Notes: generated from the sequence alone by a model not told the origin. 64,000 bases of DNA from Eubacteriales bacterium (GCA_028685755.1 JAQUDJ010000006.1:19959-83958); one strand, 5' to 3'. Positions 25,813 to 35,122 are shown, numbered from the stretch's first letter. Numbers and translations: made by a program.

Positions 25813-27234
25813 TTACTGTTGTCCGCGGACTCGGATTTCGTCTTGAATCTGAAGGACAGCTTTTTCGGTGAGCGTGTAATTGCGCAGGCTAAATGATGAG
25901 AGTCCGAAGCTTAAGAGTGAACCGAGCCCAAGCAGCAAACCAAGTCCCATCGCAGTTACAGTGGACTGTTTTGGCAACGTGGCGTCAAAGCGAATAAGGT
26001 CTAGCACTATGCCAATTAAAAAAATCGCAAGCGCTTGTGATGTTTTGTAGTATAAGGTCATACTCCCAAAATAAAAGCCTTCAGCCCGCTTGCCCGTCTT
26101 GAGTTCATCGAGGTCGATTGTGTCCGAGACCATCGATAATGGCAAGGTAAACAGTGCCCCCGTCCCAAAGCCGGTCAGCATCGCATAAGGTATAAAAACG
26201 ACAAAATTTCCGGGTATCAGACGATGCCATATGACCATCACGGCGAAAATAAAGCTACCCATTCCGCAAACAAAAAGCCCGAGATTCATCGCGGGCTTTT
26301 TATCAAGGCGGCGTGAAATCATCGCCCAAAAAGGTTGAGAGACGATACTCAGTAGAAGTTGCAAGCCATAAACGAGCGCAATTTGGTGATTTGTTAGATG
26401 AAATGTATAGGTAAATACATGGAGGCCGATCGTGCTGATGAGCACGGCCGCCATATTATTAAATAGATAGCTGTTGGCAGCTGCGCGAAATGGAGCATTG
26501 GCAAAGGTTGATTTGAGTGAAGCAAGCAACAATTGTCCAATCGTGCCGCTTGGCTGTTCGATATGTTGAGCGTTGAGGTGTCTAATGTATTTTTTGGTAG
26601 CGAGATAACCTGTCGCAGCTGAAACAATAACAACCCCAGCCGCGGCAGCTCCGATTCGCCGATAAGCCTGTGGATTGAGTTGCCCGATAGGGTATTCTGC
26701 CGTTGGCGCGAAAAATAAAGACATTCCCGCGACCGATACGAGTGCAAGTCCAATCAAGAAAAAGATCGTTTTGATACCTTGGATGGCCGTTCGTTCATTG
26801 TAATCTGGGGAAAGTTCGGCACCGAGGGCTGTGTAAGGTGTGACGTAAACGGTCATCGCAGTTTTAAACATAATAATGAAAAGTAACATCAAGCCAAATT
26901 TGACTGGCGTAGAATGATCCGTGTTGATTCCCCAAACAAGATAAACGGTGGCGGCAATACCGAGCGAGCCTAAAATCAGATATAGATGGCGCCTTCCAAA
27001 TCGTTGTGATCGTGTAATATCGGAAAAATAACCCATGAGCGGATCTGTCACGGCATCCCAAAACACGCTTATGCCGATGGCTAAGCCAGCTAAACTACCC
27101 GGAATTCCGAGAATGGCGGTAGCAAAAAAGACGAGGTAAGAATTGATGACTTGCATCGCGACACCAGCACCTAAGTTGCCAGCGCCATATCCAATTTTAT
27201 CGACCAGTGGCAGATAATTTCGAGTCGTCGCCAT
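25813..27234 (-). CDS. GPH-family sugar:cation symporter
   Basis: A 473-residue membrane protein of the major facilitator superfamily, glycoside-pentoside-hexuronide type. The N-terminus YLPLVDKIGYGAGNLGAGVAMQVINSYLVFF and the segment FWDAVTDPLMGYFSDITRSQRFGRRHLY (first cytoplasmic loop) are hallmarks of this family. About 12 hydrophobic spans are visible. DTIDLDELKTGKRAEGFYFGS, near residue 385, is the second conserved loop. Substrate is not predictable. The ATG with AAGGGA is used; the longer frame starts at a TTG. It is divergent from the L,D-transpeptidase gene across an AT-rich gap. Confidence 0.88.
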   Translation of the reverse strand: MATTRNYLPLVDKIGYGAGNLGAGVAMQVINSYLVFFATAILGIPGSLAGLAIGISVFWDAVTDPLMGYFSDITRSQRFGRRHLYLILGSLGIAATVYLVWGINTDHSTPVKFGLMLLFIIMFKTAMTVYVTPYTALGAELSPDYNERTAIQGIKTIFFLIGLALVSVAGMSLFFAPTAEYPIGQLNPQAYRRIGAAAAGVVIVSAATGYLATKKYIRHLNAQHIEQPSGTIGQLLLASLKSTFANAPFRAAANSYLFNNMAAVLISTIGLHVFTYTFHLTNHQIALVYGLQLLLSIVSQPFWAMISRRLDKKPAMNLGLFVCGMGSFIFAVMVIWHRLIPGNFVVFIPYAMLTGFGTGALFTLPLSMVSDTIDLDELKTGKRAEGFYFGSMTLYYKTSQALAIFLIGIVLDLIRFDATLPKQSTVTAMGLGLLLGLGSLLSFGLSSFSLRNYTLTEKAVLQIQDEIRVRGQQ

Positions 27235-27348
27235 GCGTCGTCCCTTCAAGTGATATAATTATATTAATAATATGTAATTTAAAACATATATCGTTTATGT
27301 TTGACTTGTTTCGATTGAACCTGCGCAAGCTTGTCTTGGGTGACAGTT

Positions 27349-28599
27349 ATGAAAAAGCATAACATAGTTCGGTTCAAAATCCGTAGAAAACCACACCACA
27401 GCTTTTCTCGAGCGTTTTCTTTTTTATTGCTTATACTTATGACAATTATGACGCTACAGCAGTCGATCCAAGCTGCAGTGCTACCATTACCAACTCCAAT
27501 CGAAGTCGAAGTCGTCACTCAATACGACACACCCATGCCTGTGGGTTTAACAGTTGATCTGCGTTACAGCAACTATACAATTGACAAGGATTATGTTCTG
27601 ATCACAGCCTGGAACGCCAACATACGCCAGCAACCTGATGGAAACAGTATGAAAGTTGGCAAAGCTGCCCGCCATGAAAAACTCCAAGCGATCGCCTTGG
27701 TGCGGGGGAAATATTCGAGCAGCTATCAAACTGATCTGTGGTTTGAGGTGGTCAAACAACAAGGCAACTTAGCAATTCATGGCTATATTCTCGCATCACT
27801 TGCCGAATATCGCCAATTTCAGTTCCAGAAAATGGTCGATGCCTACACGATGCTTAAAAGCGAAGTTGATCAAAATCAGACTGCCTATATTGCCAATTAT
27901 AAAAATCGCAGTGGTATTGCGCCAATGCGCCACGGTCAAATTGTTGATGCTTTTGGTGTAAAGCGCTATCAATCTGCGCCAGCGTACTTTTCAGAATCAC
28001 CAAGTAGCGATTTTCGTTATCTGCCAGATGGAACATTGCTCACGTTCGTCGGAGAAACAGAGCAATTTTATCGCGTGCGGACCTTTCTCTTCGATTACGA
28101 CGTTTTTGTTCCTAAAAAATACGTTTCACTGAAAAACTCAATCGAACAATTGACTCAAGTCATCGTTGTTGATCGCAAAAACCAAAACGAAGGCGTTTTT
28201 GAATATGCGAATGGTCAGTGGTCTATGATCTCATTTAGTTACGCAACAACCGGTGAGAATGCGCGGTACAAGGAACCCACTCCCCTAGGATTTTACATGG
28301 CTATTGAACGAGCCAGCAAATTCATCTATCTCGACGATGTTACACGGCTCATTGCCGGGTATGCACCATACGCTATACGATTCTCCGGTGGTTCATATCT
28401 CCACGGCGTCCCAGTCGATTTTGCGCCCGGGCAAGTTGTCGATAATCGCATCCTCGCCTGGGCTCCGATGCGTGAATACCTCTCCACAATTGGCACAGTC
28501 CCACGCTCTCACAAATGCGTGCGCAACTACACTAGCCACGCTAAATTCCTCTACGATTGGGTCATACCGGGAAAGGCCTCGATTATTATAATTGAGTGA
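27349..28599 (+). CDS. L,D-transpeptidase (YkuD) family exported protein with SH3-like regions
   Basis: A 416-residue protein with an N-terminal signal anchor (about 20-45, FSFLLLILMTIMTLQQSIQA). Two SH3-like regions follow (about 85-150 and 200-265; the first contains NIRQQPDGNSMKVG). The C-terminal 150 residues look like a YkuD catalytic domain: TPLGFYMAIER, IRFSGGSYLHGVPV and SHKCVRN with the presumed nucleophile cysteine near residue 389. The usual motif is SHGCVR, so lysine replaces glycine. Such enzymes cross-link peptidoglycan stem peptides outside the membrane. The start is the ATG behind GGGTGA; a TTG six codons earlier is possible. It is a stand-alone gene. Confidence 0.78.
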   Translation: MKKHNIVRFKIRRKPHHSFSRAFSFLLLILMTIMTLQQSIQAAVLPLPTPIEVEVVTQYDTPMPVGLTVDLRYSNYTIDKDYVLITAWNANIRQQPDGNSMKVGKAARHEKLQAIALVRGKYSSSYQTDLWFEVVKQQGNLAIHGYILASLAEYRQFQFQKMVDAYTMLKSEVDQNQTAYIANYKNRSGIAPMRHGQIVDAFGVKRYQSAPAYFSESPSSDFRYLPDGTLLTFVGETEQFYRVRTFLFDYDVFVPKKYVSLKNSIEQLTQVIVVDRKNQNEGVFEYANGQWSMISFSYATTGENARYKEPTPLGFYMAIERASKFIYLDDVTRLIAGYAPYAIRFSGGSYLHGVPVDFAPGQVVDNRILAWAPMREYLSTIGTVPRSHKCVRNYTSHAKFLYDWVIPGKASIIIIE

Positions 28600-28601
28600 T
28601 C

Positions 28602-28625
28602 AGGGGGCATGGTGCTAGGTGCCCT
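28602..28625. terminator. Weak hairpin between convergent genes
   Basis: GGGCA (28605-28609) and TGCCC (28620-28624) pair around a 10-base loop in the 24-base gap between the L,D-transpeptidase and malQ ends. The inner bases CATGGTGCTAGGTGCC resemble half of the dispersed palindrome. There is no T-run, so termination is doubtful. Confidence 0.25.
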
Positions 28626-30180
28626 ACTCCTCCAATTCAAGTTCGGTGTCTGAAGCGTGTCTAGTATTGAACCTAAAATAAGCTTTGTTCATGTCGGCGA
28701 TCCAATCGATGTCTAAGGCTTGGAGTTGTTCGGTTGTGGCGCGGAAGCGCCAGTTACCTTCACTGGTGCCGGGCGTGTTGATTCGAGCTTCGGCGCCGAG
28801 TCCTAGGAAATCTTGGATGGGGGCGACGGCTAAATGGGCTGGGGATAGCCAGAGCGTTTGCAGGAAGCTGCGGCAGAAATTGAGATCATTGGCTGCTTCC
28901 CCGGCTTTTTGATCAAGGGGTTGGTATCGGATATAGCGATTGACTTGCTCAACTTGGGCTTCATCAGCGGTTTTCCACCATGCAACGGTGGTTGTATTAT
29001 CGTGCGTACCACTGTATACGACACTATTGGGAATGTGGGAATGTGGCAAATCTTTGCCATCAAAATAGCCATCAAAGCCAAACTGCATGACTTTCATGCC
29101 TGGCAAGCCAGTTGCATTGAGGAAGGCTCTGACTTCGTCATCGATATCGCCTAAGTCTTCAGCGATAATCGGCGCATCGGGAAATGTACTCAACACGCGA
29201 TTGAAAAGGTCCATCGCCGGCCCCTTTTCCCAGACGCCTTTACGCGCAGTAGTTTCACCGGCTGGTACGGCCCAATAAGATTCAAAGCCACGGAAGTGAT
29301 CAATACGCAAGACGTCAACCTGAGTCAGTGCTGTACCAATCCGGTCTAACCACCAGGCATAGCCTTGGTCGCGCATGACATCCCAACGATAAAGGGGATT
29401 ACCCCAAAGTTGGCCGTCCGCTGAAAAATAATCCGGAGGTACACCAGCAACTCGGAGCAAGTGACTATCTGAATCCATTTCAAACAAGTCCGTTCGTGCC
29501 CATGCATCGGCACTATCTTGTGAAACATAGATCGGCATGTCCCCGATAAATTCTATGCCGAGTGCGTTGACTTGCTTTTTAAGTGCTTGCCATTGTTGGT
29601 CAAATTCATATTGCACGAACTGATGGTAACCCACTTCCGCTGAATTGACAGCGGCAAAAGTCCCTAATGCCCAATGATCGTGACGTCGAAGCCCTTCATC
29701 TTGCCATTCCCACCAGGGGCGGTCACCATTGGCTTTTTTGATGGCGCGAAAAAGCGCGTAATCTGGTAACCAACGGTGATTTTTAGCAACGAATTCGCCG
29801 ACAAACCAGCGCTTTTCGTCATTTATGCGGTAATACGCAAGATGGAGCAACTTCTCTCGGGTTTCGTAGAGGCGCCCATAATCAATTGTTGACTGATCCC
29901 ATGGGTATTTTGCGGAATCAAGTTCGTCTTGGGTCAGCAAGCCTTGGTCATAAAGTTGTTGCAGATCGATAAAGTAAGGATTGCCTGCATAGGCAGAAAG
30001 GCCCTGATATGGCGAGTCTCCAGCGCTCGTTGGATTAAGGGGTAAGATTTGCCAATATTTAAATCCGGCATCAAGTGCTTTTTGGGCGAATTGGAGGGCA
30101 TTTTCATCAAAAGAGCCGATTCCAAATGGACTAGGTAACGAAAATATGGGCATCAGGATACCGCTTGAGCGATTCATCAT
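28624..30180 (-). CDS. malQ: 4-alpha-glucanotransferase (amylomaltase)
   Basis: A 518-residue GH77 enzyme that transfers maltooligosaccharide chains in glycogen or maltodextrin metabolism. Family segments are MPIFSLPSPFGIGSFD at the N-terminus, GDSPYQGLSAYAGNPYFIDL, and FIGDMPIYVSQDSADAWA. DVLRIDHFRGFESYWAVPAGE carries the catalytic aspartate, PIIAEDLGDIDDEV the acid/base glutamate, and YSGTHDNTTTVAWW the third acidic residue. AAGGAGA lies upstream of two adjacent ATG codons; either may be used. It stands alone, divergent from the MarR/ABC operon, with no glycogen genes beside it. Confidence 0.95.
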   Translation of the reverse strand: MMNRSSGILMPIFSLPSPFGIGSFDENALQFAQKALDAGFKYWQILPLNPTSAGDSPYQGLSAYAGNPYFIDLQQLYDQGLLTQDELDSAKYPWDQSTIDYGRLYETREKLLHLAYYRINDEKRWFVGEFVAKNHRWLPDYALFRAIKKANGDRPWWEWQDEGLRRHDHWALGTFAAVNSAEVGYHQFVQYEFDQQWQALKKQVNALGIEFIGDMPIYVSQDSADAWARTDLFEMDSDSHLLRVAGVPPDYFSADGQLWGNPLYRWDVMRDQGYAWWLDRIGTALTQVDVLRIDHFRGFESYWAVPAGETTARKGVWEKGPAMDLFNRVLSTFPDAPIIAEDLGDIDDEVRAFLNATGLPGMKVMQFGFDGYFDGKDLPHSHIPNSVVYSGTHDNTTTVAWWKTADEAQVEQVNRYIRYQPLDQKAGEAANDLNFCRSFLQTLWLSPAHLAVAPIQDFLGLGAEARINTPGTSEGNWRFRATTEQLQALDIDWIADMNKAYFRFNTRHASDTELELEE

Positions 30181-30320
30181 GGCAGCTTCTCCTTTTATTG
30201 ATTAAATGGGTTATGTTATCCATGTTAGAGGTCATTTCAGGTAGTGTCAACGGCTGAAAAGCCTTGAAATATCAATTGTGCAACCGATTTCACTAATAAT
30301 TTTTTAAACATGCTCACAAT

Positions 30321-30336
30321 AGTCAGATATCTAACT
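30321..30336. promoter_or_regulatory. Near-perfect 16-bp palindrome, candidate MarR operator
   Basis: AGTCAGATATCTAACT is symmetric at 14 of 16 positions and centred on AGATATCT, a form typical of MarR-family operators. It lies 35 bases upstream of the -35 of the MarR gene and about 140 bases from the malQ start, so it may serve either promoter. Confidence 0.45.
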
Positions 30337-30370
30337 TTATATTTAATAATATCGTTTTATTTCAAACCAA

Positions 30371-30399
30371 TTGACGGCAAGAATTTGGCGGTGCATAAT
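30371..30399 (+). promoter_or_regulatory. Promoter of the MarR-ABC exporter operon
   Basis: TTGACG (30371-30376) and CATAAT (30394-30399) are separated by exactly 17 bases. Transcription would begin near 30406, 25 bases before the ATG. Confidence 0.65.
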
Positions 30400-30430
30400 A
30401 ACCATCGATTACTGCTTTGGAAAGGATTGT

Positions 30431-31030
30431 ATGGATCAACTGACAGATTTAGAAATTCGCCTACTATTTCATCATGTCCCCTTTTTCTCGGCTACTTTTT
30501 TTCAAGAAGATGCCAACGTATTCAAAGAGCATGACGAAATCCGCCATACACACGTCCATGCGGTCATTTATTTAAAGATAAATGGGCCGAGTCCGATGTC
30601 AAAAGTAGCCCAGCTTTTAGGCCTAGAAAAAGGTTCATTCACCCCGATCGCTAATCAATTGATTAGTTGGGGCTACATTGAACGTGAGATCGACCCAACG
30701 GACAAGCGAAAATCAATGCTGAAATTAACCGAATCGGGTTGTGACTTTGCGATACGCGTTCGCGCCGCACGCAGCCAAATGTTCTCAGCTCAAATTGATA
30801 AGCTCAGCACCACAGAGCGCAAACAATTCTTTGCCGCCATGCAAAAAATGCAAGATTTGCTAGCGACAATCAATGGGAACGCCCTTAACCATCCTTATGC
30901 CAACAAGGCCTATCACAAACATCATGACCACAATCACAATCACAACCATAACCACAAACACGACTCGAATCTTGCTCACAATCCCAACCACATTTGCACA
31001 GACAACAAAGGAGTTTCACCGCATGAATAA
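30431..31030 (+). CDS. MarR-family regulator with histidine-rich C-terminal tail
   Basis: A 199-residue regulator. The winged helix-turn-helix spans about 50-115 (MSKVAQLLGLEKGSFTPIANQLI, wing DPTDKRKSMLKLTESG), flanked by the dimerisation helices usual in MarR proteins. After residue 158 the protein carries an unusual tail, HKHHDHNHNHNHNHKH, followed by further histidines, which is expected to bind Zn, Ni, Co or Cu. The ATG at 30431 has GGAAAGGAT upstream; a longer frame is not supported. The last 8 bases overlap the start of the exporter gene, whose ribosome binding site is inside this gene. It likely represses the operon through the AGATATCT palindrome. Confidence 0.85.
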   Translation: MDQLTDLEIRLLFHHVPFFSATFFQEDANVFKEHDEIRHTHVHAVIYLKINGPSPMSKVAQLLGLEKGSFTPIANQLISWGYIEREIDPTDKRKSMLKLTESGCDFAIRVRAARSQMFSAQIDKLSTTERKQFFAAMQKMQDLLATINGNALNHPYANKAYHKHHDHNHNHNHNHKHDSNLAHNPNHICTDNKGVSPHE

Positions 31031-33191
31031 ACTGATCCGTTATCTTAAACCCTTTACCCTATCGATCATCTTGATCGTTATCTTCCTCTTTGCACAGGCG
31101 ATGACTGATTTATCACTACCAGACTATATGTCTAAGATCGTCAATGTTGGCTTGCAGCAAAATGGGATCGAACAAGCTATCCCACAACAGATTCGCAGCG
31201 AACAATTTGCTCATGTTTTACTGCTGGCATCACCGGAAGAGGCCGCTGCCCTCAATGCAGCTTACGCCGTTCTCCCAGCAGATGCTACCAGGGACATCCT
31301 AACCTATGATCCAACTGTGTTGAGCGCCGATGAAGCCACCGCACTTGAGGCAAGCCTCTCACAAACGATCATGATGGTCGCAGCGATCGACTCAGGAAAA
31401 TTCCCAGGATCCGATCAAATTCCCGCTGGTATAAGTGCATGGGACGCTTTAGCGAAAATTCCAGCCGCCCAAAAAACAGCCATGCTCAGCGCAGCGAGCG
31501 ACCAAATCGCGAACATCAGCCCAACTATTCAAAAAACGGCAGCCACCCAATGGATTGCTACTGAATATCAAGCTATCGGTATCGATATGAGCACCATTCA
31601 AAACCGCTATATCTTAAACATTGGCGGCTTGATGTTGCTGATCGCACTTTTAAGTGTGTTGTTTGCTATCATCGTCGGCTATTTTTCAGCGAAAGTTGCC
31701 GCAGGCCTTGCTAAGGATTTGCGTATTCGTATATTCCGCAAAGTTGAAAGCTTTGCCAATACCGAATTTGATCATTTCTCGACCGCATCGCTCATCACGC
31801 GGACGACCAATGACATCCAACAGATTCAAATGACAATGGTCATGCTTTTGCGCATCCTGTTCTTCGCACCTATGATGGCCATCGGCGGAATCATCAAGAT
31901 TCTCGGTGGCGATGTTTCAATGGGATGGATTATCGCCCTAGCCATTGTTGCCCTCCTGACGTTGATTGGTTCAATGTTCGCGATCGCCTTACCAAAATTC
32001 AAGATCATCCAAGCCTTGATCGACAAACTTAATCTCGTCACGCGTGAAATTTTGACGGGCTTGATGGTCAATCGCGCTTTTAATACGCAACGCAAAATGC
32101 AGGAAAAATTTGCTTCAGCCAACAAAAACCTCACGGACCTGAACTTATTTGTTAGTCGCGCGATGGTCGTCATGTTCCCGATGATGATGCTGATCATGAA
32201 CTTCACCACCTTGGCGATTGTGTGGGTCGGTGGACATCAAATCGACGCGGGGACGATGCAAGTCGGTGATATGATGGCCTTTATGCAGTACGGAATCACC
32301 ATTATTTTCTCCTTTTTAATGGTTTCCATGGTCTTTATCATGATGCCGCGCGCGAGTGTTGCGGCCGGTCGAGTCATCGACGTCATTGAAACAGATCTCT
32401 CGATTCTTGACCCGGAAAAACCCGTGCAACTGGCGCAGCCGGTGCGTGGCAAAATTGAATTTAACGATGTCATTTTTCGTTATCCGGGTGCCGATGACGC
32501 CGTTTTGACCAACATCAGTTTTACTGCTGAACCTGGTCAAACGACCGCCTTAATCGGTAGTACGGGTAGCGGTAAATCAACCTTAATCAATCTAATCCCG
32601 CGATTTTATGATGTCAGTGAGGGTCAGATTTTAATCGATGGCGTTGATATTCGCCACATAACTCAACACGATTTGCGCGAAGCAATTGGTTATGTGCCGC
32701 AAAAAGGCATCCTTTTTACCGGTGATATCGCGAGCAACATCCGATATGGCCATCAGGAGGCTGACGATAATGATCTAAAAATCGCTGCTCAAACGGCGCA
32801 GGTGCTTGATTTTATCGAAAGTTCAGAAGATCAGTTCGAGACTGTTATTTCCCAAGGTGGGACGAATGTTTCGGGTGGTCAAAAGCAACGCCTTTCGATC
32901 GCCAGAGCATTGGCTAAAAAGCCACCTGTGTTTATCTTTGATGACAGTTTTTCGGCACTCGACTACAAAACCGACGCGGCATTGCGCCGCGCTTTAAAAG
33001 ATCAGACTGCAGAAAGTACGGTCATTATCGTTGCTCAGCGGATCGGCACGATTCGCAACGCCGAACAAATTATCGTCCTTGATGAAGGCAAAATTGTCGG
33101 CCGCGGCACCCATCACGAATTGTTAGAACAATGTCCCGTCTATGCGGAAATCGCCGCATCACAGCTATCAGCGGAGGAAATGACAAGATGA
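31023..33191 (+). CDS. ABC exporter half-transporter with degenerate ATP site (subunit 1)
   Basis: A 722-residue fused permease/ATPase. Six membrane spans lie in the first 450 residues. Between spans 1 and 2 there is an extra domain of about 140 residues (about 45-190), rich in alanine and presumably outside the cell. The ATPase domain has Walker A GSTGSGKST, signature VSGGQKQR and Walker B FIFDDSFSALD. Asp stands where the catalytic Glu is expected, and the H-loop is AQRIGT with Gln for His. It is therefore the non-catalytic member of a heterodimer with the next gene. AAAGGAG precedes the ATG. The longer upstream frame is an out-of-frame reading of the MarR gene. The exported substrate is unknown; drugs or metals fit the regulator. 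Confidence 0.9.
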   Translation: MNKLIRYLKPFTLSIILIVIFLFAQAMTDLSLPDYMSKIVNVGLQQNGIEQAIPQQIRSEQFAHVLLLASPEEAAALNAAYAVLPADATRDILTYDPTVLSADEATALEASLSQTIMMVAAIDSGKFPGSDQIPAGISAWDALAKIPAAQKTAMLSAASDQIANISPTIQKTAATQWIATEYQAIGIDMSTIQNRYILNIGGLMLLIALLSVLFAIIVGYFSAKVAAGLAKDLRIRIFRKVESFANTEFDHFSTASLITRTTNDIQQIQMTMVMLLRILFFAPMMAIGGIIKILGGDVSMGWIIALAIVALLTLIGSMFAIALPKFKIIQALIDKLNLVTREILTGLMVNRAFNTQRKMQEKFASANKNLTDLNLFVSRAMVVMFPMMMLIMNFTTLAIVWVGGHQIDAGTMQVGDMMAFMQYGITIIFSFLMVSMVFIMMPRASVAAGRVIDVIETDLSILDPEKPVQLAQPVRGKIEFNDVIFRYPGADDAVLTNISFTAEPGQTTALIGSTGSGKSTLINLIPRFYDVSEGQILIDGVDIRHITQHDLREAIGYVPQKGILFTGDIASNIRYGHQEADDNDLKIAAQTAQVLDFIESSEDQFETVISQGGTNVSGGQKQRLSIARALAKKPPVFIFDDSFSALDYKTDAALRRALKDQTAESTVIIVAQRIGTIRNAEQIIVLDEGKIVGRGTHHELLEQCPVYAEIAASQLSAEEMTR

Positions 33192-35122
33192 GTGATCGTT
33201 TAAAACTAATTAAAGAAGGTAAGTTAAAACTCGATGTGGCGCAGGCCAACGGTGGTGCCGGAGGCCCAAAAGCAGGCAATCGCGGCGGCCCTGGTGGTGG
33301 CGGTGGTGGCCCAGGTGGTGGCCATGGCATGATGATGCCAGGTGAAAAAGCCAAGGATTTCAAGGGCTCTTTTCGCAAATTACTCGATTATTTGCGCCCC
33401 TATTGGTTGGTTGTGATCACCGTATTGATCTTCTCAATTGGCAGTACAGTCTTCTCAATCATCGGGCCAAAAGTCATGGGAGAAGCGACGAATACGCTCG
33501 TTGAGGGCCTCATGAAAAAAATGAACAATACCGGTGTGGTCGATTTTACATCGATTGGTCGGACCATGATTGTTCTCGTTATCCTCTATGGCGTCAGTTC
33601 CCTGTTCAGCTTTTTCCAAGGTTACCTGATGTCGGGTGTGGCGATGAAAATCAGCTACAGTTTGCGCGAGAAAATCGCTGCAAAAATCGATCGACTACCA
33701 CTCAAGTACTTTGATAAAACGACACATGGCGAAGTCCTTTCACGCGTCACCAACGACGTCGATACGGTCAGTAATACATTAAATCAGAGTCTTTCGCAAA
33801 TTGTCTCATCAGTGACCATGCTTGTCGGAATTATTATCATGATGCTGACGATCAGTTGGATCATGACGCTGACGGCAATTCTCGTTTTACCGGTGTCGAT
33901 GGTTTTGATTATGCTCGTCGTCAAGAAATCGCAACAATATTTTAAAAAACAACAGGCTTTCCTCGGTCATGTCAATGGTCATGTCGAAGAAATGTACAGT
34001 GGTCATTTGGTTATGAAGGCCTTCAATGGTGAAGCTCGCTCAGTCGAAACCTTCGCCGAACTCAATGATGAACTTTATACCTCCGGCTGGAAATCCCAGT
34101 TTCTATCTGGTTTGATGATGCCTTTGATGGGATTTGTCGGCAATATTGGCTATGTTGTAGTCAGCATCGTCGGTGGTCTTTTAGCTACGACAGGCGCCGT
34201 CAAAATTGGCGATATTCTCGCCTTTATCCAATATGTTCGGTCCTTCAATCAGCCAATTACCCAAGTCGCTAGCATTGCGACCGTTCTCCAGTCAACCATG
34301 GCTGCTTCAGAACGCGTCTTTGCCTTCCTCGAAGAAGCGGAAGAAAGTGCCGAATCAGACACCGCTGTTTGCCCGGTGAATCTCAAAGGCGCTGTGACGT
34401 TTGAGCACGTGCGCTTTGGCTATCTTGAGGATCAAACGATTATCAAGGATTTCTCCGTTAAAATCGAGCCTGGCCAAAAGGTCGCAATTGTTGGGCCAAC
34501 CGGCGCAGGCAAGACCACACTCGTCAAACTGCTGATGCGATTTTATGAACTCAACAGCGGCACCATCAATATCGATGGCGTAGATATCACGGAAATGACC
34601 CGCGGTGACTTGCGCAGTCAATTCGGCATGGTCCTCCAGGATACGTGGTTGTTTAATGGCTCAATCCGCGAAAACATCCGCTTTGGCCGACTCGATGCAA
34701 CTGATGATGAAGTCATTAGTGCCGCTAAAGCCGCCTATGCCGATCATTTTATTCACACTCAACCGCATGGCTACGATCTTGAGCTCAATGAAGAAGCGAA
34801 TAATATTTCACAAGGTCAGAAACAGTTGTTGACAATTGCCCGCGCCGTCTTGGCTGATCCGACGATTCTAATTCTCGACGAAGCCACCAGCTCAGTCGAT
34901 ACCCGCACCGAAGTTTTAATCCAAAAAGCGATGTCTAAACTCATGAAAGGTCGCACCAGCTTTATCATCGCACATCGCCTCTCCACCATTCGCGACGCCG
35001 ATGTTATCCTGGTTATGCGTGACGGCGACATCGTAGAACATGGTAACCATGAACAACTTCTCGCAGCCAATGGCTTCTATGCCAACTTGTATAACAGTCA
35101 GTTTGAAACGGAAGTCGCATAA
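33188..35122 (+). CDS. ABC exporter half-transporter with catalytic ATP site (subunit 2)
   Basis: A 644-residue fused permease/ATPase translated from an ATGA overlap with subunit 1 (GGAGG upstream). The cytoplasmic N-terminus (about 20-50) is a run of glycines interspersed with Pro, His and Met (GGGGGGPGGGHGMMMPG), seen in relatives of this exporter group. Six membrane spans follow. The ATPase has Walker A GPTGAGKTT, intact Walker B LILDEATSSVD and H-loop AHRLST, but the signature is ISQGQKQ instead of LSGGQ. Pairing its good Walker motifs with the good signature of subunit 1 yields one working and one degenerate site, as in heterodimeric exporters such as TM287/288. Confidence 0.92.
   Translation: MSDRLKLIKEGKLKLDVAQANGGAGGPKAGNRGGPGGGGGGPGGGHGMMMPGEKAKDFKGSFRKLLDYLRPYWLVVITVLIFSIGSTVFSIIGPKVMGEATNTLVEGLMKKMNNTGVVDFTSIGRTMIVLVILYGVSSLFSFFQGYLMSGVAMKISYSLREKIAAKIDRLPLKYFDKTTHGEVLSRVTNDVDTVSNTLNQSLSQIVSSVTMLVGIIIMMLTISWIMTLTAILVLPVSMVLIMLVVKKSQQYFKKQQAFLGHVNGHVEEMYSGHLVMKAFNGEARSVETFAELNDELYTSGWKSQFLSGLMMPLMGFVGNIGYVVVSIVGGLLATTGAVKIGDILAFIQYVRSFNQPITQVASIATVLQSTMAASERVFAFLEEAEESAESDTAVCPVNLKGAVTFEHVRFGYLEDQTIIKDFSVKIEPGQKVAIVGPTGAGKTTLVKLLMRFYELNSGTINIDGVDITEMTRGDLRSQFGMVLQDTWLFNGSIRENIRFGRLDATDDEVISAAKAAYADHFIHTQPHGYDLELNEEANNISQGQKQLLTIARAVLADPTILILDEATSSVDTRTEVLIQKAMSKLMKGRTSFIIAHRLSTIRDADVILVMRDGDIVEHGNHEQLLAANGFYANLYNSQFETEVA

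Noticed and set aside
30900-30990. CAC/AAT-rich DNA as a possible origin or iteron repeat
   Set aside because: It is in frame in the MarR gene and explained by histidine and asparagine codons.
30873-31022. N-terminal extension of ABC subunit 1 rich in Thr/Ile
   Set aside because: It is an alternate-frame reading of the His-rich tail of the MarR gene; the ABC gene has its own ribosome binding site before 31023.
33070-33378. Minus-strand frame with proline-rich sequence
   Set aside because: It is the complement of the glycine-rich N-terminus of ABC subunit 2.
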